A stretch of 64,000 nt of DNA, from NCBI GenBank assembly GCA_947454465.1, contig CANGJP010000003.1:1-64000 (forward strand), read 5' to 3'. Under the pieces are notes generated by a model that had not been told where the DNA came from, did not search any database, and saw only the letters and a program-made list of their open reading frames with translations. Both the position numbers and the translations under genes were made by a program. The DNA comes from Pseudomonadota bacterium (GTDB lineage Bacteria > Pseudomonadota > Gammaproteobacteria > Steroidobacterales > Steroidobacteraceae). Within the stretch, counting starts at the first letter, position 1; the number at the start of each line of letters is the position of its first letter. Positions 39,494 to 49,892 of the stretch are shown piece after piece.

Positions 39494-41752
39494 TTAGCTA
39501 GGTCGAGTACGCTCATTACCTGCCCTAAGCAGTATGAGTATCAAGCCCAAAAATGGAATCAGAGACAGTGCATTCGCAGTGTTCCCTGAATAAAAAGGAT
39601 TACTGGCCTGCGCCCATGCACTAATACTGGCATCAGCGCGCTCAAACACACCTGCCATCAGCGCGATAAAGATCCCTGCAATCGCTCCACCCGCGATGTA
39701 GCCTGAGGCCAACAAGACTCCTGAACTCCTATCGGCATTGGCGGCAATCGTTGCCGCATCATCACCCCGCTGTTTGGCCATGCGCAGACGATCACGATCT
39801 GTCCACCAGCGCAGTATTCCACCTAGCAAAATAGGCACCGTCGTGACCAAGGGCAAATAGACCCCCACGGCAAAATTCAGTGAATTAACACCACACATTT
39901 CCACCACAATCGCCAACATCACACCCAAGAGCATCAAGCCCCAAGGTAATTCTCGATCTAACACGCCACGAATGATGTAAGACATCAGCGTGGCCTTGGG
40001 TGCATCAAACTTTCGAACCTGCGTGCCATCGGGTCGAGTCGTATAGTGACCATTGATACCCGGATCAACCAACCAGATCGCCCGCCCCTGATCATTAATC
40101 AGATATTTACCCGCAGGGGCCCCCTGCGCATCGCGCTTGTACCAAATGTGGTAGCTAGCTAGATCACTGCCAGCCTGGTAACCGCGCAAGCTTTCGCGCT
40201 GCTCTCCTAAATCGTTAATCGCCACTTGCAGGCCAGCCGGCGCAACCTGTGATACAGGCACATAGACCGTCGACGTCTCATTTAATTTCAGCAGGATCGG
40301 TCCTAAGATGAGTACGGACATCACACTGCCGATGAGGATGGCGTACTGTTGCAGACGAGGCGTGGCACCGAGTAAAAAGCCCGTTTTAAGATCCTGTGAT
40401 GTCGTACCGCCATTAGATGCAGCCACACACACAATGCCACCCACTGATAACGCCGCCACGTAGTAATGTGTACCGGTCCACCCCAGCAGCAGAAAGATCA
40501 GGCAGGTCAGTAATAACGTTGCAATGGTCATGCCGGAAATTGGATTCGATGTGGAACCAATTTCGCCGGTTAACCGCGATGACACGGTAACAAATAAAAA
40601 GCCGAAAACCAGCAGCAGAATGGCACCGAACAGATTCATGTGCAGGGAAGGCGCTGCGATAATCCACAGCAACAAGACCAGTGCACCACTCAGCACATAC
40701 TTCATCGCGATATCTTGCTCGGTACGCGGCACCTGGCCTGCAATCGACACTTCACCCTTAGAACCACCGCTGACACCACGCTTAAGACTGCCAATAATCA
40801 ACGGCAAGGAACGAAACAAACTGATCAATCCGGCAGCAGCCACGGCACCCGCACCAATGTATAAAATGTAGGCACTGCGGACATCATCGGCACTCATTTC
40901 ACTGATAGGAATTGTCCCTGGGGCAACCAGCCCAGTGGCTGTACCGGCCAGCAGTTTAATCATCGGTATCAGCACAAGATAAGCCAATACCCCACCGGCA
41001 CACATAACCCCCGCAATACGTGGGCCGATGATGTACCCCACCCCCAACAACTCAGGTGATGCCTCACAACCAATCGACCCACCCGCCAGTGGGGCACCAA
41101 AGACTTTTTCGGGCACGTCTTTCCACAGCCTAAACGCTGACATGCAAATCTTATAAACTAGACCGATACCAAAGCCCGTGAAAATAGTCTGCGCACTTAA
41201 ACCTTGAAGCACACCACGTGCTTCCTGTGCTTGAGCCTCTGGCGAGGCCGCTTGTTGAGACTCCACCGACGCACCCGCTTTCAACACCTCTGCGCAAGCC
41301 GTACCTTCGGGATATTTAAGCCGACCATGTTCGCGTACGATCAACGTACGACGTAACGGAATCATCATCAGTATACCGAGCAATGCACCGATCGCCGCGA
41401 CCAACAATACGCGCATCAATTCCAACTCGAAGCCCAAAATCAGGATAGCCGGCATGGTAACCCCTATACCAAAGGCAATCGATTCACCAGCCGAACCGGC
41501 TGTCTGCGCAATGTTATTCTCGAGAATCGTGGCATCGCGTCCACCGAAACGGGACAGCAAGCGAAACAAGGTCAGAGAGATGACCGCCACCGGAATGGAT
41601 GCACTGACAGTCAGCCCTACCTTCAACACCAGATAGAGCGACGACGCCCCGAAGATCATCCCAAGTACCGTACCCACCAGCACAGCGCGCCAGGTGAATT
41701 CGGGCAACTGTGTTTCAGAAGCAATGTAAGGCGTAAAACGGGGTTCAATCAT
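39494..41752 (-). CDS. OPT family oligopeptide transporter
   Basis: FTWRAVLVGTVLGMIFGASSLYLVLKVGLTVSASIPVAVIS, NIAQTAGSAGESIAFGIGVTMPA. Confidence 0.93.
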   Translation of the reverse strand: MIEPRFTPYIASETQLPEFTWRAVLVGTVLGMIFGASSLYLVLKVGLTVSASIPVAVISLTLFRLLSRFGGRDATILENNIAQTAGSAGESIAFGIGVTMPAILILGFELELMRVLLVAAIGALLGILMMIPLRRTLIVREHGRLKYPEGTACAEVLKAGASVESQQAASPEAQAQEARGVLQGLSAQTIFTGFGIGLVYKICMSAFRLWKDVPEKVFGAPLAGGSIGCEASPELLGVGYIIGPRIAGVMCAGGVLAYLVLIPMIKLLAGTATGLVAPGTIPISEMSADDVRSAYILYIGAGAVAAAGLISLFRSLPLIIGSLKRGVSGGSKGEVSIAGQVPRTEQDIAMKYVLSGALVLLLWIIAAPSLHMNLFGAILLLVFGFLFVTVSSRLTGEIGSTSNPISGMTIATLLLTCLIFLLLGWTGTHYYVAALSVGGIVCVAASNGGTTSQDLKTGFLLGATPRLQQYAILIGSVMSVLILGPILLKLNETSTVYVPVSQVAPAGLQVAINDLGEQRESLRGYQAGSDLASYHIWYKRDAQGAPAGKYLINDQGRAIWLVDPGINGHYTTRPDGTQVRKFDAPKATLMSYIIRGVLDRELPWGLMLLGVMLAIVVEMCGVNSLNFAVGVYLPLVTTVPILLGGILRWWTDRDRLRMAKQRGDDAATIAANADRSSGVLLASGYIAGGAIAGIFIALMAGVFERADASISAWAQASNPFYSGNTANALSLIPFLGLILILLRAGNERTRPS

Positions 41753-41817
41753 GATCGGACTATCCCATCGTTGATTCGGATTTGTTCTTAGCCGCTGTTA
41801 TTGCCACACTATCGGTC

Positions 41818-42186
41818 ATGCACAAAGCAAATTTCAAAAACGGTAGCACTCTGGTGTACACCACCGACAGCGGACGTCTCTGTCCTGCTTGCAACCGACC
41901 AATTATCAACTGTATCTGTAAGCAACAAAAGCCCATCGCTAAAAGTGACGGCATCGTACGGATTAGCCGTGAAACCAAAGGACGTGGCGGTAAACATGTC
42001 AACGTCATTTCTGGACTCAGCCTAGCACCCGCTGAATTAGACAAACTCTGTACCCAATTAAAAAAACGCTGTGGTACCGGTGGCACCTGCAAGGACGGCA
42101 CCATAGAAATTCAAGGTGAGCACCGAGATACCCTTGTCACGGAACTGAGCAAGCTCGGCTATACCGTAAAAAAAGCGGGCGGCTAA
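41818..42186 (+). CDS. yciH: eIF1/SUI1-like translation factor YciH
   Basis: VRISRETKGRGGKHVNVISGLSL, LKKRCGTGGTCKDGTIEIQGEHRDTLVTELSKLGYTVKKAGG. Confidence 0.9.
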   Translation: MHKANFKNGSTLVYTTDSGRLCPACNRPIINCICKQQKPIAKSDGIVRISRETKGRGGKHVNVISGLSLAPAELDKLCTQLKKRCGTGGTCKDGTIEIQGEHRDTLVTELSKLGYTVKKAGG

Positions 42187-42201
42187 AGTTAGCCCTATCG
42201 C

Positions 42202-42888
42202 ATGCGAATCAACAAATACATCAGCGAAACGGGGATCTGTTCACGCCGAGAGGCCGATCAATGGATTAACGCCGGCCGCATCACGATTAACGGTACGATC
42301 GCGACACTAGGAAGCAAAGTCGCTGACGGCGACAGAGTCAGTATTGATGGCAACCCAATCGGTGTAAAAAAAACGCGCATTTATATCGCTCTCAACAAAC
42401 CGGTAGGCATCACCTGTACGAGCGAGCCACATATTAAAGACAACATTGTCGAGTTCGTCGGTCATCCTGAACGTATTTTTCCAATTGGACGACTAGATAA
42501 AGAATCGGAAGGCTTGATCCTACTGACTAATGACGGCGATATCGTCAACGAAATCCTGCGCGTTGAAAATGCGCATGAGAAAGAATATTTGGTCACGGTA
42601 GATCGACCCATTAACGATGCATTCCTAAATCGCATGGCCAGTGGTGTGCGCGTTCTCGGCGTCCTGACCAAACCCTGCGTCGTAAAACGGGTAAATCCAT
42701 ATTGTTTCAGTATTGTTTTGACACAGGGTTTGAATCGACAAATCCGTCGTATGTGTACGGTATTTGATTATCGAGTACGCCGTCTACAACGCATTCGCAT
42801 CATGCATATCCAGTTAGGCACGCTGAAAAAAGGACAGTGGCGTAATCTTAACCGCGAAGAATTAAACGGCTTAGGTATTCGTGCATGA
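42202..42888 (+). CDS. rluF: 23S rRNA pseudouridine synthase (RluF-like)
   Basis: MRINKYISETGICSRREADQWINAGRITING, GRLDKESEGLILLTNDGDIVN, GLNRQIRRMC. Confidence 0.88.
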   Translation: MRINKYISETGICSRREADQWINAGRITINGTIATLGSKVADGDRVSIDGNPIGVKKTRIYIALNKPVGITCTSEPHIKDNIVEFVGHPERIFPIGRLDKESEGLILLTNDGDIVNEILRVENAHEKEYLVTVDRPINDAFLNRMASGVRVLGVLTKPCVVKRVNPYCFSIVLTQGLNRQIRRMCTVFDYRVRRLQRIRIMHIQLGTLKKGQWRNLNREELNGLGIRA

Positions 42889-42905
42889 ATGACACCAGTA
42901 CACTG

Positions 42906-43370
42906 CTATTGCCCACCAATAAAACCTTGCTGCCGCCAGGCCTCATAGACCAGCACCGCCACTGAGTTAGATAGATTCAAACTGCGATTACCTGGCAACA
43001 TCGGAATACGTAGACGTTGAGCCACAGGACATTGGTCGATCAACCCCGTAGGTAAGCCCCGTGTTTCAGGACCGAATACAAAAACATCACCCGACTGGTA
43101 TTGAACGGTGTCATAGCGCTGCATGCCACGCGTGGAAATCGCAAACCAGCGCAACGGCTGAATACTCTCAAAACAGGCCGGTAAATTCGGCCATACCTGC
43201 ATGTGGGTTAATTGACGATAATCCAACCCCGCACGCCGTAAGCTTTTTTCACTGACATCAAAACCCAGCGGCTCGATCAGGTGCAGACGGGCACCGGAAT
43301 TAGCACTCAACCGGATAATATTACCTGTGTTAGGTGGAATTTCAGGCTCGAACAGAACAATATGAAACAC
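42906..43370 (-). CDS. trmL: tRNA (cytidine(34)-2'-O)-methyltransferase
   Basis: FHIVLFEPEIPPNTGNIIRLSANSGARLHLIEPLGF, FGPETRGLP, RIPMLPGNRSLNLSNSVAVLVYEAWRQ; GTG at 43370. Confidence 0.94.
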   Translation of the reverse strand: MFHIVLFEPEIPPNTGNIIRLSANSGARLHLIEPLGFDVSEKSLRRAGLDYRQLTHMQVWPNLPACFESIQPLRWFAISTRGMQRYDTVQYQSGDVFVFGPETRGLPTGLIDQCPVAQRLRIPMLPGNRSLNLSNSVAVLVYEAWRQQGFIGGQ

Positions 43371-43513
43371 GATATACCTATAACATGGAATGACTACCAG
43401 TGTACTGAACCTGATGCCGGTTCTACAGTTGAATCCTGCTGTAACCCTGCTCACCATGGCAATATGGCGTCAAGATAACCAAAAATGTACCTCTCCCACC
43501 TTATTTCACTGCC

Positions 43514-44818
43514 ATGGCCTCAACAAAAACACTACGATTAAATCGAGTCCTCCATGCCCTAACTCAGGTTGAAGATCATGAACTTGCGTCGGTATCGCTA
43601 GCTTTCCTATGTAACTTTGTGCTGCTCGCCTGCTACTACATTCTAAGGCCGGTGCGCGACACCATGGCCACTGTCTTTGGTGTCGACCAACTGCACCATC
43701 TGTTCACACTGACCTTTATCGCCACCTTAACGTGCGCGCCACTATTTGCCTTCATAGTCTCGAAAGTGAAGTTAACGCAGGTATTGCCAGGTGTATTTTG
43801 GTTCTGGTTAGTCAACGTATTGGTGTTTTATTATTTTTTTAAGACTTCACCCGAAAATCGTTGGGTCGCCGGAAGTTACTATGTTTGGTTTAGCGTCACA
43901 AATTTGTTCATGATTTCGGTGTTCTGGAGCTTGATGGTCGATCTGTTTTCTTCGAACCAGGCCACTCGCCTGTTCGCCTTCATCGCCGCAGGCGGTAGTC
44001 TCGGCGCCATCGCCGGACCCATCATCACCCGAGTCTGCGTGGGTATAGTCGATCTAAGCGGTTTATTACTGATTGCAGCAATAGGCTTGCTAGGCGTCAT
44101 CCTTTTGATCCATCTACTGATGCGTGAGAAAAATCGCCTGCGCAGAGAAGATCGAGCTATCTACCCATCGACACTGGATCATCGTTTAGGTGGCAATCCC
44201 TTTGATGGCTTCAGCACCGTATTTAAATCTGCCTATATGATGAACCAAGCCGCGTTCATGTTATTTATGACGTGGATCGCCACCGTGGCCTATTTTCTAC
44301 AGACCGATCTCGTGACTCAAGCCTTCAGTGAATTAAAGGGGCGTACTCAAGCTATTGCTGATATTGATCTGGTGGTCAACGTCAGCTCAGCATTGCTTCT
44401 AATACTGGGATTAAGTCGTTTTGTACAACGCTTCGGGGTGACATGGAGCCTGCTGCTCAACCCCTTGTTAATGATCATTGCTTTTGTAGCTGTGGCGTTA
44501 TCGCCGTCGCTCTTGATGATTCAGGCCATGCAAATCGTGCGGCGCGTGTCGCAATATGCCATTGCGCGCCCAAGTCGTGAGATGTGCTTTACCGTGGTAT
44601 CACAAGACAGCCGATATAAAGCTAAAAATGTGATTGATACTGTGGTTTATCGTTTTGGAGATGTCACCGCAGCGTGGGTACAAACTGCACTTAAAGCCTT
44701 TGGTTTTGGCATGGCCGGTACAATCACCTTAGGATTGCTCACTTCGGGTCTATGGGGTGGCATCGCCATCGCACTAGGGAGACGCTACGATAAGCTACGC
44801 GCCCGTCAGACCTCTTAA
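43514..44818 (+). CDS. ATP/ADP-translocase-like / MFS carrier (COG3202-like), paralog 1
   Basis: YYILRPVRDTMATVFGVDQL, SVFWSLMVDLFSSNQATRLFAFIAAGGSLGAIAGP; ~12 hydrophobic segments. Confidence 0.75.
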   Translation: MASTKTLRLNRVLHALTQVEDHELASVSLAFLCNFVLLACYYILRPVRDTMATVFGVDQLHHLFTLTFIATLTCAPLFAFIVSKVKLTQVLPGVFWFWLVNVLVFYYFFKTSPENRWVAGSYYVWFSVTNLFMISVFWSLMVDLFSSNQATRLFAFIAAGGSLGAIAGPIITRVCVGIVDLSGLLLIAAIGLLGVILLIHLLMREKNRLRREDRAIYPSTLDHRLGGNPFDGFSTVFKSAYMMNQAAFMLFMTWIATVAYFLQTDLVTQAFSELKGRTQAIADIDLVVNVSSALLLILGLSRFVQRFGVTWSLLLNPLLMIIAFVAVALSPSLLMIQAMQIVRRVSQYAIARPSREMCFTVVSQDSRYKAKNVIDTVVYRFGDVTAAWVQTALKAFGFGMAGTITLGLLTSGLWGGIAIALGRRYDKLRARQTS

Positions 44819-44941
44819 CCAGATACACAGACCTGCAGTACGATCAAACTGTCAAGACTTGTTGTGCCGCACTGCAAGTTCACTCTCATTGCCGGTACAC
44901 TGTCTGTCTTACCTTTTCGCTCATCCGGATTATCACTCAAC

Positions 44942-46237
44942 ATGAATAACACTAAACGCAGCCCCTTTGCGAACCTGATGCAGGCGTTATCTAAAATTGA
45001 ACCTCACGAAATAAAAGCGACCTTTGCTTCATTCACGTTTGTGTTCCTACTGATGACTTCTTACAACATTTTAAAGCCCATTCGCGACTCAATGGCCAGC
45101 GACTGGAGTGACTCTGAAGTCGCACAACTGTGGACAATCAACTTCTTCCTCACGCTGGCCGTTAACTTTATTTACAGCGCCGCGCTTTCCATTGCGCGAC
45201 TTAAAGCAGTTGTACCTAGCGTGTATGGTTTTTTTGCACTTAGCTTTTTGGCCTTTGCATTTGGTCATCAAGCATTTTCTGATCCTGTTGTAATCAAAAA
45301 GGCCTATTACATCTGGGTAAGCTTATTTGCGCTGTTCCATATTTCAGTGTTCTGGAGCTTCATGGCTGACTTATTTAACAAGGAACAAGCCAAGCGTCTC
45401 TTCGGATTCATCGCAACCGGCGCCAGTGTTGGTGGATTGATCGGCCCACTACTACCTACGGTTTTGGCCGCTTTTGTCAGTAATGACGTGCTGATGGTGA
45501 TTGCCTCATTATTATTGTTACCGGTCATTCCGTTGATTACCTACCTAGAGCGCCTCAAAATCACGGAGCTGCATCACAGCGATGAAAACACTATTGCACA
45601 GTCACTGACGATTGGTGGCAACCCCTTTGCTGGCTTTACGCTGTTATTAAAGAGTCCTTTCTTGATTGGCATCAGTATCTTTTTGTTTTTCTATACATCA
45701 CTTGGTTCATTCACTTATTTTGAATTGAAAAATCTCCTGGCTAGCTATGATGGTGAAACTCGCACGCAAATTCAGGCTGGTATCACCTTGGCCATCAACG
45801 CCCTCACCATCATTACAGCGATGTTTGCCACAGGCCGCATTGCTTCACGATATGGTGTAAGCGCCACACTCGCATTGGTACCCATATTAATGATGGGCGG
45901 CTTTGTAACGGTAGGCATACTAGCGAGTTTGTGGTTAGTAGTCGGTCTACAGGTCATTTTGAAAGCAGGGAATTACGCCATCACGCGTCCAGCGCGTGAA
46001 ATGTTATTCACCTTAGTGAATCGCGAAGCGCGATATAAAACCAAACCCGTAATTGATACGGTGATCTATCGTGGTGGCGATGTTATTAACGGTTGGTCTT
46101 TCGCGGCCTTAACCGAAGGCCTCGGACTGGGCATGGGTCCTGTGGCATTTGTTGGCGCAGTCGTTGCCGCCGTGTGGGCCCTAATGGGCGTTATCTTAGG
46201 GCGCGCCTACCAAAAAGATCAGCGCGCATCGGAATAA
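44942..46237 (+). CDS. ATP/ADP-translocase-like / MFS carrier (COG3202-like), paralog 2
   Basis: SYNILKPIRDSMASDWSDSEVAQLWT, SVFWSFMADLFNKEQAKRLFGFIATGASVGGLIGP; likely ATG at 44942. Confidence 0.75.
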   Translation: MNNTKRSPFANLMQALSKIEPHEIKATFASFTFVFLLMTSYNILKPIRDSMASDWSDSEVAQLWTINFFLTLAVNFIYSAALSIARLKAVVPSVYGFFALSFLAFAFGHQAFSDPVVIKKAYYIWVSLFALFHISVFWSFMADLFNKEQAKRLFGFIATGASVGGLIGPLLPTVLAAFVSNDVLMVIASLLLLPVIPLITYLERLKITELHHSDENTIAQSLTIGGNPFAGFTLLLKSPFLIGISIFLFFYTSLGSFTYFELKNLLASYDGETRTQIQAGITLAINALTIITAMFATGRIASRYGVSATLALVPILMMGGFVTVGILASLWLVVGLQVILKAGNYAITRPAREMLFTLVNREARYKTKPVIDTVIYRGGDVINGWSFAALTEGLGLGMGPVAFVGAVVAAVWALMGVILGRAYQKDQRASE

Positions 46238-46254
46238 ACGTTTGCCCGAAGTAC

Positions 46255-47679
46255 TTAACTCGGCATCACGGGCGGGTGATATGACAACGTGGTGCCGAAT
46301 AACCACAACAAGAACAGCACCAACGGCACGTGCACAATAAATTGCACAAAAGTGTAGCCAATTAAATCACGCGCACTCAGTTTCAAAATACCCAGTACAG
46401 GCAACATCCAAATTGGGTTAATGAGATTAGGTAATGCCTCTGCAGCGTTATAGATTTGCACCGTCCAACCTAAGTGATACTGCAGATCATTGGCTGTTTG
46501 CATCACATAAGGTGCTTCAATAATCCACTTACCGCCTGCCGAGGGAAAAAACAATCCTAACACCGCTGAATAACTGCCGGTAATCACCGCAAAAGTATCA
46601 TGGGTGCAAATTTGCGTGAAGAAGTGACTCAAACCCATGGCTAACGAAGCACCGTCGGCATTAGTGGCCTTACTGAGGATCGCAGCAACACCCGCATAAA
46701 AGGGAAATTGAATTAAAACGCCCGCTACGCTCGGCACGCTGCGCGCCACGGCGTCTAGAAAGTTTTTAGGTCGCCATTGCAGCAGCAACCCCAACATTAA
46801 GAATAGGAAGTTGTAAGTATTGAAACTAGAAATGGCAAGTACTGGACCTTTAGTACTGAATTCAATGGCAAGCCAAACCAATCCAATCAGAACAATGCCT
46901 ATATTTAATAATGGACTGTACTCCAACCATTCACCCGGACGACTACGAGGTGGCAACTGATGTTGTGATATCTCAATTTCAATGCCCAGCTGTGTAGCAG
47001 TACGCGCCTGCGCATCATTCGGTGCTGAATACCAAGCGACCAACGCACTGACTACCGTGAGAATCAGCGTTAATACAATCGACTGCCACAGAAAAATAGT
47101 TTCTTCGAACGGAATTACCCCTGTAATTGCCAACATATTGGCCGGCATGCTGGCTGGATTGGCTTGTAATTGAGCCGCTGATGATGATAAGCCCATCGCC
47201 CACACTGACCCGACCCCTAAATACGCTGTAGCACCCGCGGCGTGATAATCCATGCGCAAATCACTACGACGAGCCAGTGCACGAACCAGTAAGCTAGACA
47301 GCACCAAACTTAAACCCCAATGCAGCAACGATAACAACATACTAAATACACCAATCAACAGGATTGCTCGTCGCCCTGAGTTGGGTACGCGCGCTAAGGC
47401 AAAGATCAATCGCGCCACCGGTGGTGAATCTGCTGCCACATAGCCACCAATGATGATGAAACACATCTGCATAGCAAAGGGACTGAGGTTCCAAAAACCA
47501 TCACCAAAAGCCTTAGCAACATCGATGGGCGCAGCACCATGGAAGATGGCGGCGAGCGCAATAATGCCCACAGCAAGAATGGCAAACGCAAATGCATCGG
47601 GGAACCAGCGTTCAGACCATGCGCAACTGCGTTGTGCTATACGAGTCAGTACGGTGGTGTCATTATTATTTGAAATCAT
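46255..47679 (-). CDS. short-chain fatty acid transporter (AtoE family)
   Basis: FAIMQMCFIIIGGYVAADSPPVARLI-type region, IQFPFYAGVAAIL, FFPSAGGKWIIEAPYVMQTANDL, WMLPVLGILKLSARDLIGYTF. Confidence 0.9.
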   Translation of the reverse strand: MISNNNDTTVLTRIAQRSCAWSERWFPDAFAFAILAVGIIALAAIFHGAAPIDVAKAFGDGFWNLSPFAMQMCFIIIGGYVAADSPPVARLIFALARVPNSGRRAILLIGVFSMLLSLLHWGLSLVLSSLLVRALARRSDLRMDYHAAGATAYLGVGSVWAMGLSSSAAQLQANPASMPANMLAITGVIPFEETIFLWQSIVLTLILTVVSALVAWYSAPNDAQARTATQLGIEIEISQHQLPPRSRPGEWLEYSPLLNIGIVLIGLVWLAIEFSTKGPVLAISSFNTYNFLFLMLGLLLQWRPKNFLDAVARSVPSVAGVLIQFPFYAGVAAILSKATNADGASLAMGLSHFFTQICTHDTFAVITGSYSAVLGLFFPSAGGKWIIEAPYVMQTANDLQYHLGWTVQIYNAAEALPNLINPIWMLPVLGILKLSARDLIGYTFVQFIVHVPLVLFLLWLFGTTLSYHPPVMPS

Positions 47680-47773
47680 AAACCCCTGCCTAACCTGATG
47701 GCGTTACCACGATGATCCAAGCCGCAGATGTTAGAAGGTGCACTGACCGCTGACAAGCAGTCACCAGAATAGG

Positions 47774-48970
47774 TCAGTTTTTCGACGCTTTAGCTCTATC
47801 TGCGGCTCGCCATAAATACCAACTGACTACACTTCGATATGGTGACCAGCGTTGTCCATATGTATGTAATTCCTTAGGTGTCGGCATGGCGCTTTTATTA
47901 AAGGCCAGCATGAAGCCCTTGCGAATACCGTAATCATCTACAGGCAAGACATCTGGGCGACCTAATCGAAATATTAGTAACATTTCTACCGTCCACCGGC
48001 CAATACCACGCACGGCAGTCAGTCGTTGGATAATACTTTCATCATCAAGGGCACGTAATTCATCCAAACTGGGCAGCGTGCCATCAAGGGTTTTATACGC
48101 CAGATCACGCAAAGCCAATAACTTATTGGATGATAAGCCCGCACTGCGTAAGTCTTCATCGCCACATCGACCGATATCTTGTGGCGTAAACAGTTCGCCA
48201 GAGTCTGGAAACAAATTGCACAAACGTTTGAAAATGGTAGCCGCCGCCTTTCCATGCAGTTGCTGATACACAATGGCCTCGGCCAATGCGGTAAATACGT
48301 CCTGGGTGTGACTAAGTGTCAATTGGAAAGTACCAATCTGCTCGATCAAGGTAGCAATCTGCGTGTCTACAGCACATAAATGCATCATGGCATTGCGTAC
48401 CTTGAGGGGGACCTGACCGTGATCAAGACGGCCCCAGTGATTAACGCTTGGCGCATCAAGCGCCACACCTTCTTTTTCCAATAAATACCGCTTGGTTTCG
48501 ACACCTCCATTGGCAGTGAACCCACCCAGCTTGCCACCCGCCGCTGTCACGCGATGACAAGGAACTATTAAAGGAAAAGGATTACGGGCCATGGCTTGCC
48601 CTACAGCACGGGATGCCGAAGGTGAACCCACCTTTTCGGCAATCTGTTTGTAAGTCTGTATCTTGCCGTACGGAATCTGCTTAACAACAGCGTACACCCG
48701 CTGATGAAATGGCGGCACATCGGTCATGTCCAGTAACACGGCGCTCAGATCAACGACTTGCCCACCAAGGACAGCACTGAGCTGACCGATAACACGTTGC
48801 ATCTGACCAGTAGGTTTGTGCTCTATAGCCATAGGAAACCGATCCTTCAATCGCTCTCGAGTCGCAGCGACCGTCGCCTCGGGTAATTGCACGCCCCTTA
48901 CAAACTTTTTCTGCCATACCAGACCACAAAAGCCCATCGCGGTTTCAAATAGAGTGAATGTCACGGCCAT
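47774..48970 (-). CDS. fusion protein: O6-methylguanine-DNA methyltransferase (Ogt-like) + AlkA-type DNA-3-methyladenine glycosylase
   Basis: N-terminal IPYGKIQTYKQIAEKVGSPSASRAVGQAMARNPFPLIVPCHRV; C-terminal HhH-GPD ...AVRGIGRWTVEMLLIFRLGRPDVLPVDDYGIRKG in one continuous ORF. Confidence 0.93.
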   Translation of the reverse strand: MAVTFTLFETAMGFCGLVWQKKFVRGVQLPEATVAATRERLKDRFPMAIEHKPTGQMQRVIGQLSAVLGGQVVDLSAVLLDMTDVPPFHQRVYAVVKQIPYGKIQTYKQIAEKVGSPSASRAVGQAMARNPFPLIVPCHRVTAAGGKLGGFTANGGVETKRYLLEKEGVALDAPSVNHWGRLDHGQVPLKVRNAMMHLCAVDTQIATLIEQIGTFQLTLSHTQDVFTALAEAIVYQQLHGKAAATIFKRLCNLFPDSGELFTPQDIGRCGDEDLRSAGLSSNKLLALRDLAYKTLDGTLPSLDELRALDDESIIQRLTAVRGIGRWTVEMLLIFRLGRPDVLPVDDYGIRKGFMLAFNKSAMPTPKELHTYGQRWSPYRSVVSWYLWRAADRAKASKN

Positions 48971-49233
48971 GGCTATTTTTCTAATGGGTATTGAGGTCAA
49001 TATAGGGACTACAATTCACAGTGTGAGCGCGCACACACCGTGAGACACAGCCCACAATCCTAATCTTCTAAGCGTTTTTTCGACTTGACTATGTCATGCT
49101 TACCAAATCATCTTAGACACCATCAGCCACCGTGGGTAGATGAGCGTATTAACCTAAACTCAATGGGATAAAGCAACGTCTGAATCTTGGGGTTTGCGGC
49201 TGGCATTGTTATCACGACTTAATTGACATCAAC

Positions 49234-49875
49234 ATGAACATGACGGATATCGCTTTTAAACTAAACCGAACTGCAATATGGGCTCGAACTGTTCAAGGTC
49301 TGCAAATGTGTGGCTTGCTACTGCTCTGCGCCTGCAACTCAGTGCCTAAAGTAGCGCAATGCAGCGCCAAAGCTACCGACTATCTGCAGGCGCAAGATCA
49401 TGCACCACTGCACATTCCCGACGGGATTGAAGCACCAGATCGACGCAATACCCTGAAGATCCCGCCTGAAAATGGCCAAACCCCAGATCCAAAGCGCTGC
49501 CTGGAAATCGCGCCAGCATACTTCGGTACTGCAGCACGCATTGCCGCCTCACCAGAAGAAACTGTGGCCGATTGGGCTCAGGCTTGGGCTGATCGCAACA
49601 GCAGTATTGTCATGAATATGTACGCCAGCCAATTCACCCCAGACAGCAGCGATGAACGTACTGCTTGGTTAGAACAACGCCGTAATGACATCAACACCAC
49701 ACCGACTCCTAACCCACGCGTAACCAACCTTAAGGTAACGCAGGCCGGTGATGATCAACGTATCGCTACGTTCACGCAGCAATTTGGCGCGACAACCGTG
49801 CACAAACAGCTGACCCTGATCCGTGAAGCCGGACTGTGGAAGATTGCTAGCGAACGAATCATCGCCACACCCTAA
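49234..49875 (+). CDS. hypothetical lipoprotein-like protein with NTF2/Cds6-like C-terminal domain
   Basis: hydrophobic leader LLLLCACNS; TVADWAQAWADRNSSIVMNMYASQF...LTLIREAGLWKIASERII. Confidence 0.65.
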   Translation: MNMTDIAFKLNRTAIWARTVQGLQMCGLLLLCACNSVPKVAQCSAKATDYLQAQDHAPLHIPDGIEAPDRRNTLKIPPENGQTPDPKRCLEIAPAYFGTAARIAASPEETVADWAQAWADRNSSIVMNMYASQFTPDSSDERTAWLEQRRNDINTTPTPNPRVTNLKVTQAGDDQRIATFTQQFGATTVHKQLTLIREAGLWKIASERIIATP

Positions 49876-49892
49876 CGCACAGTAATTCTTCG

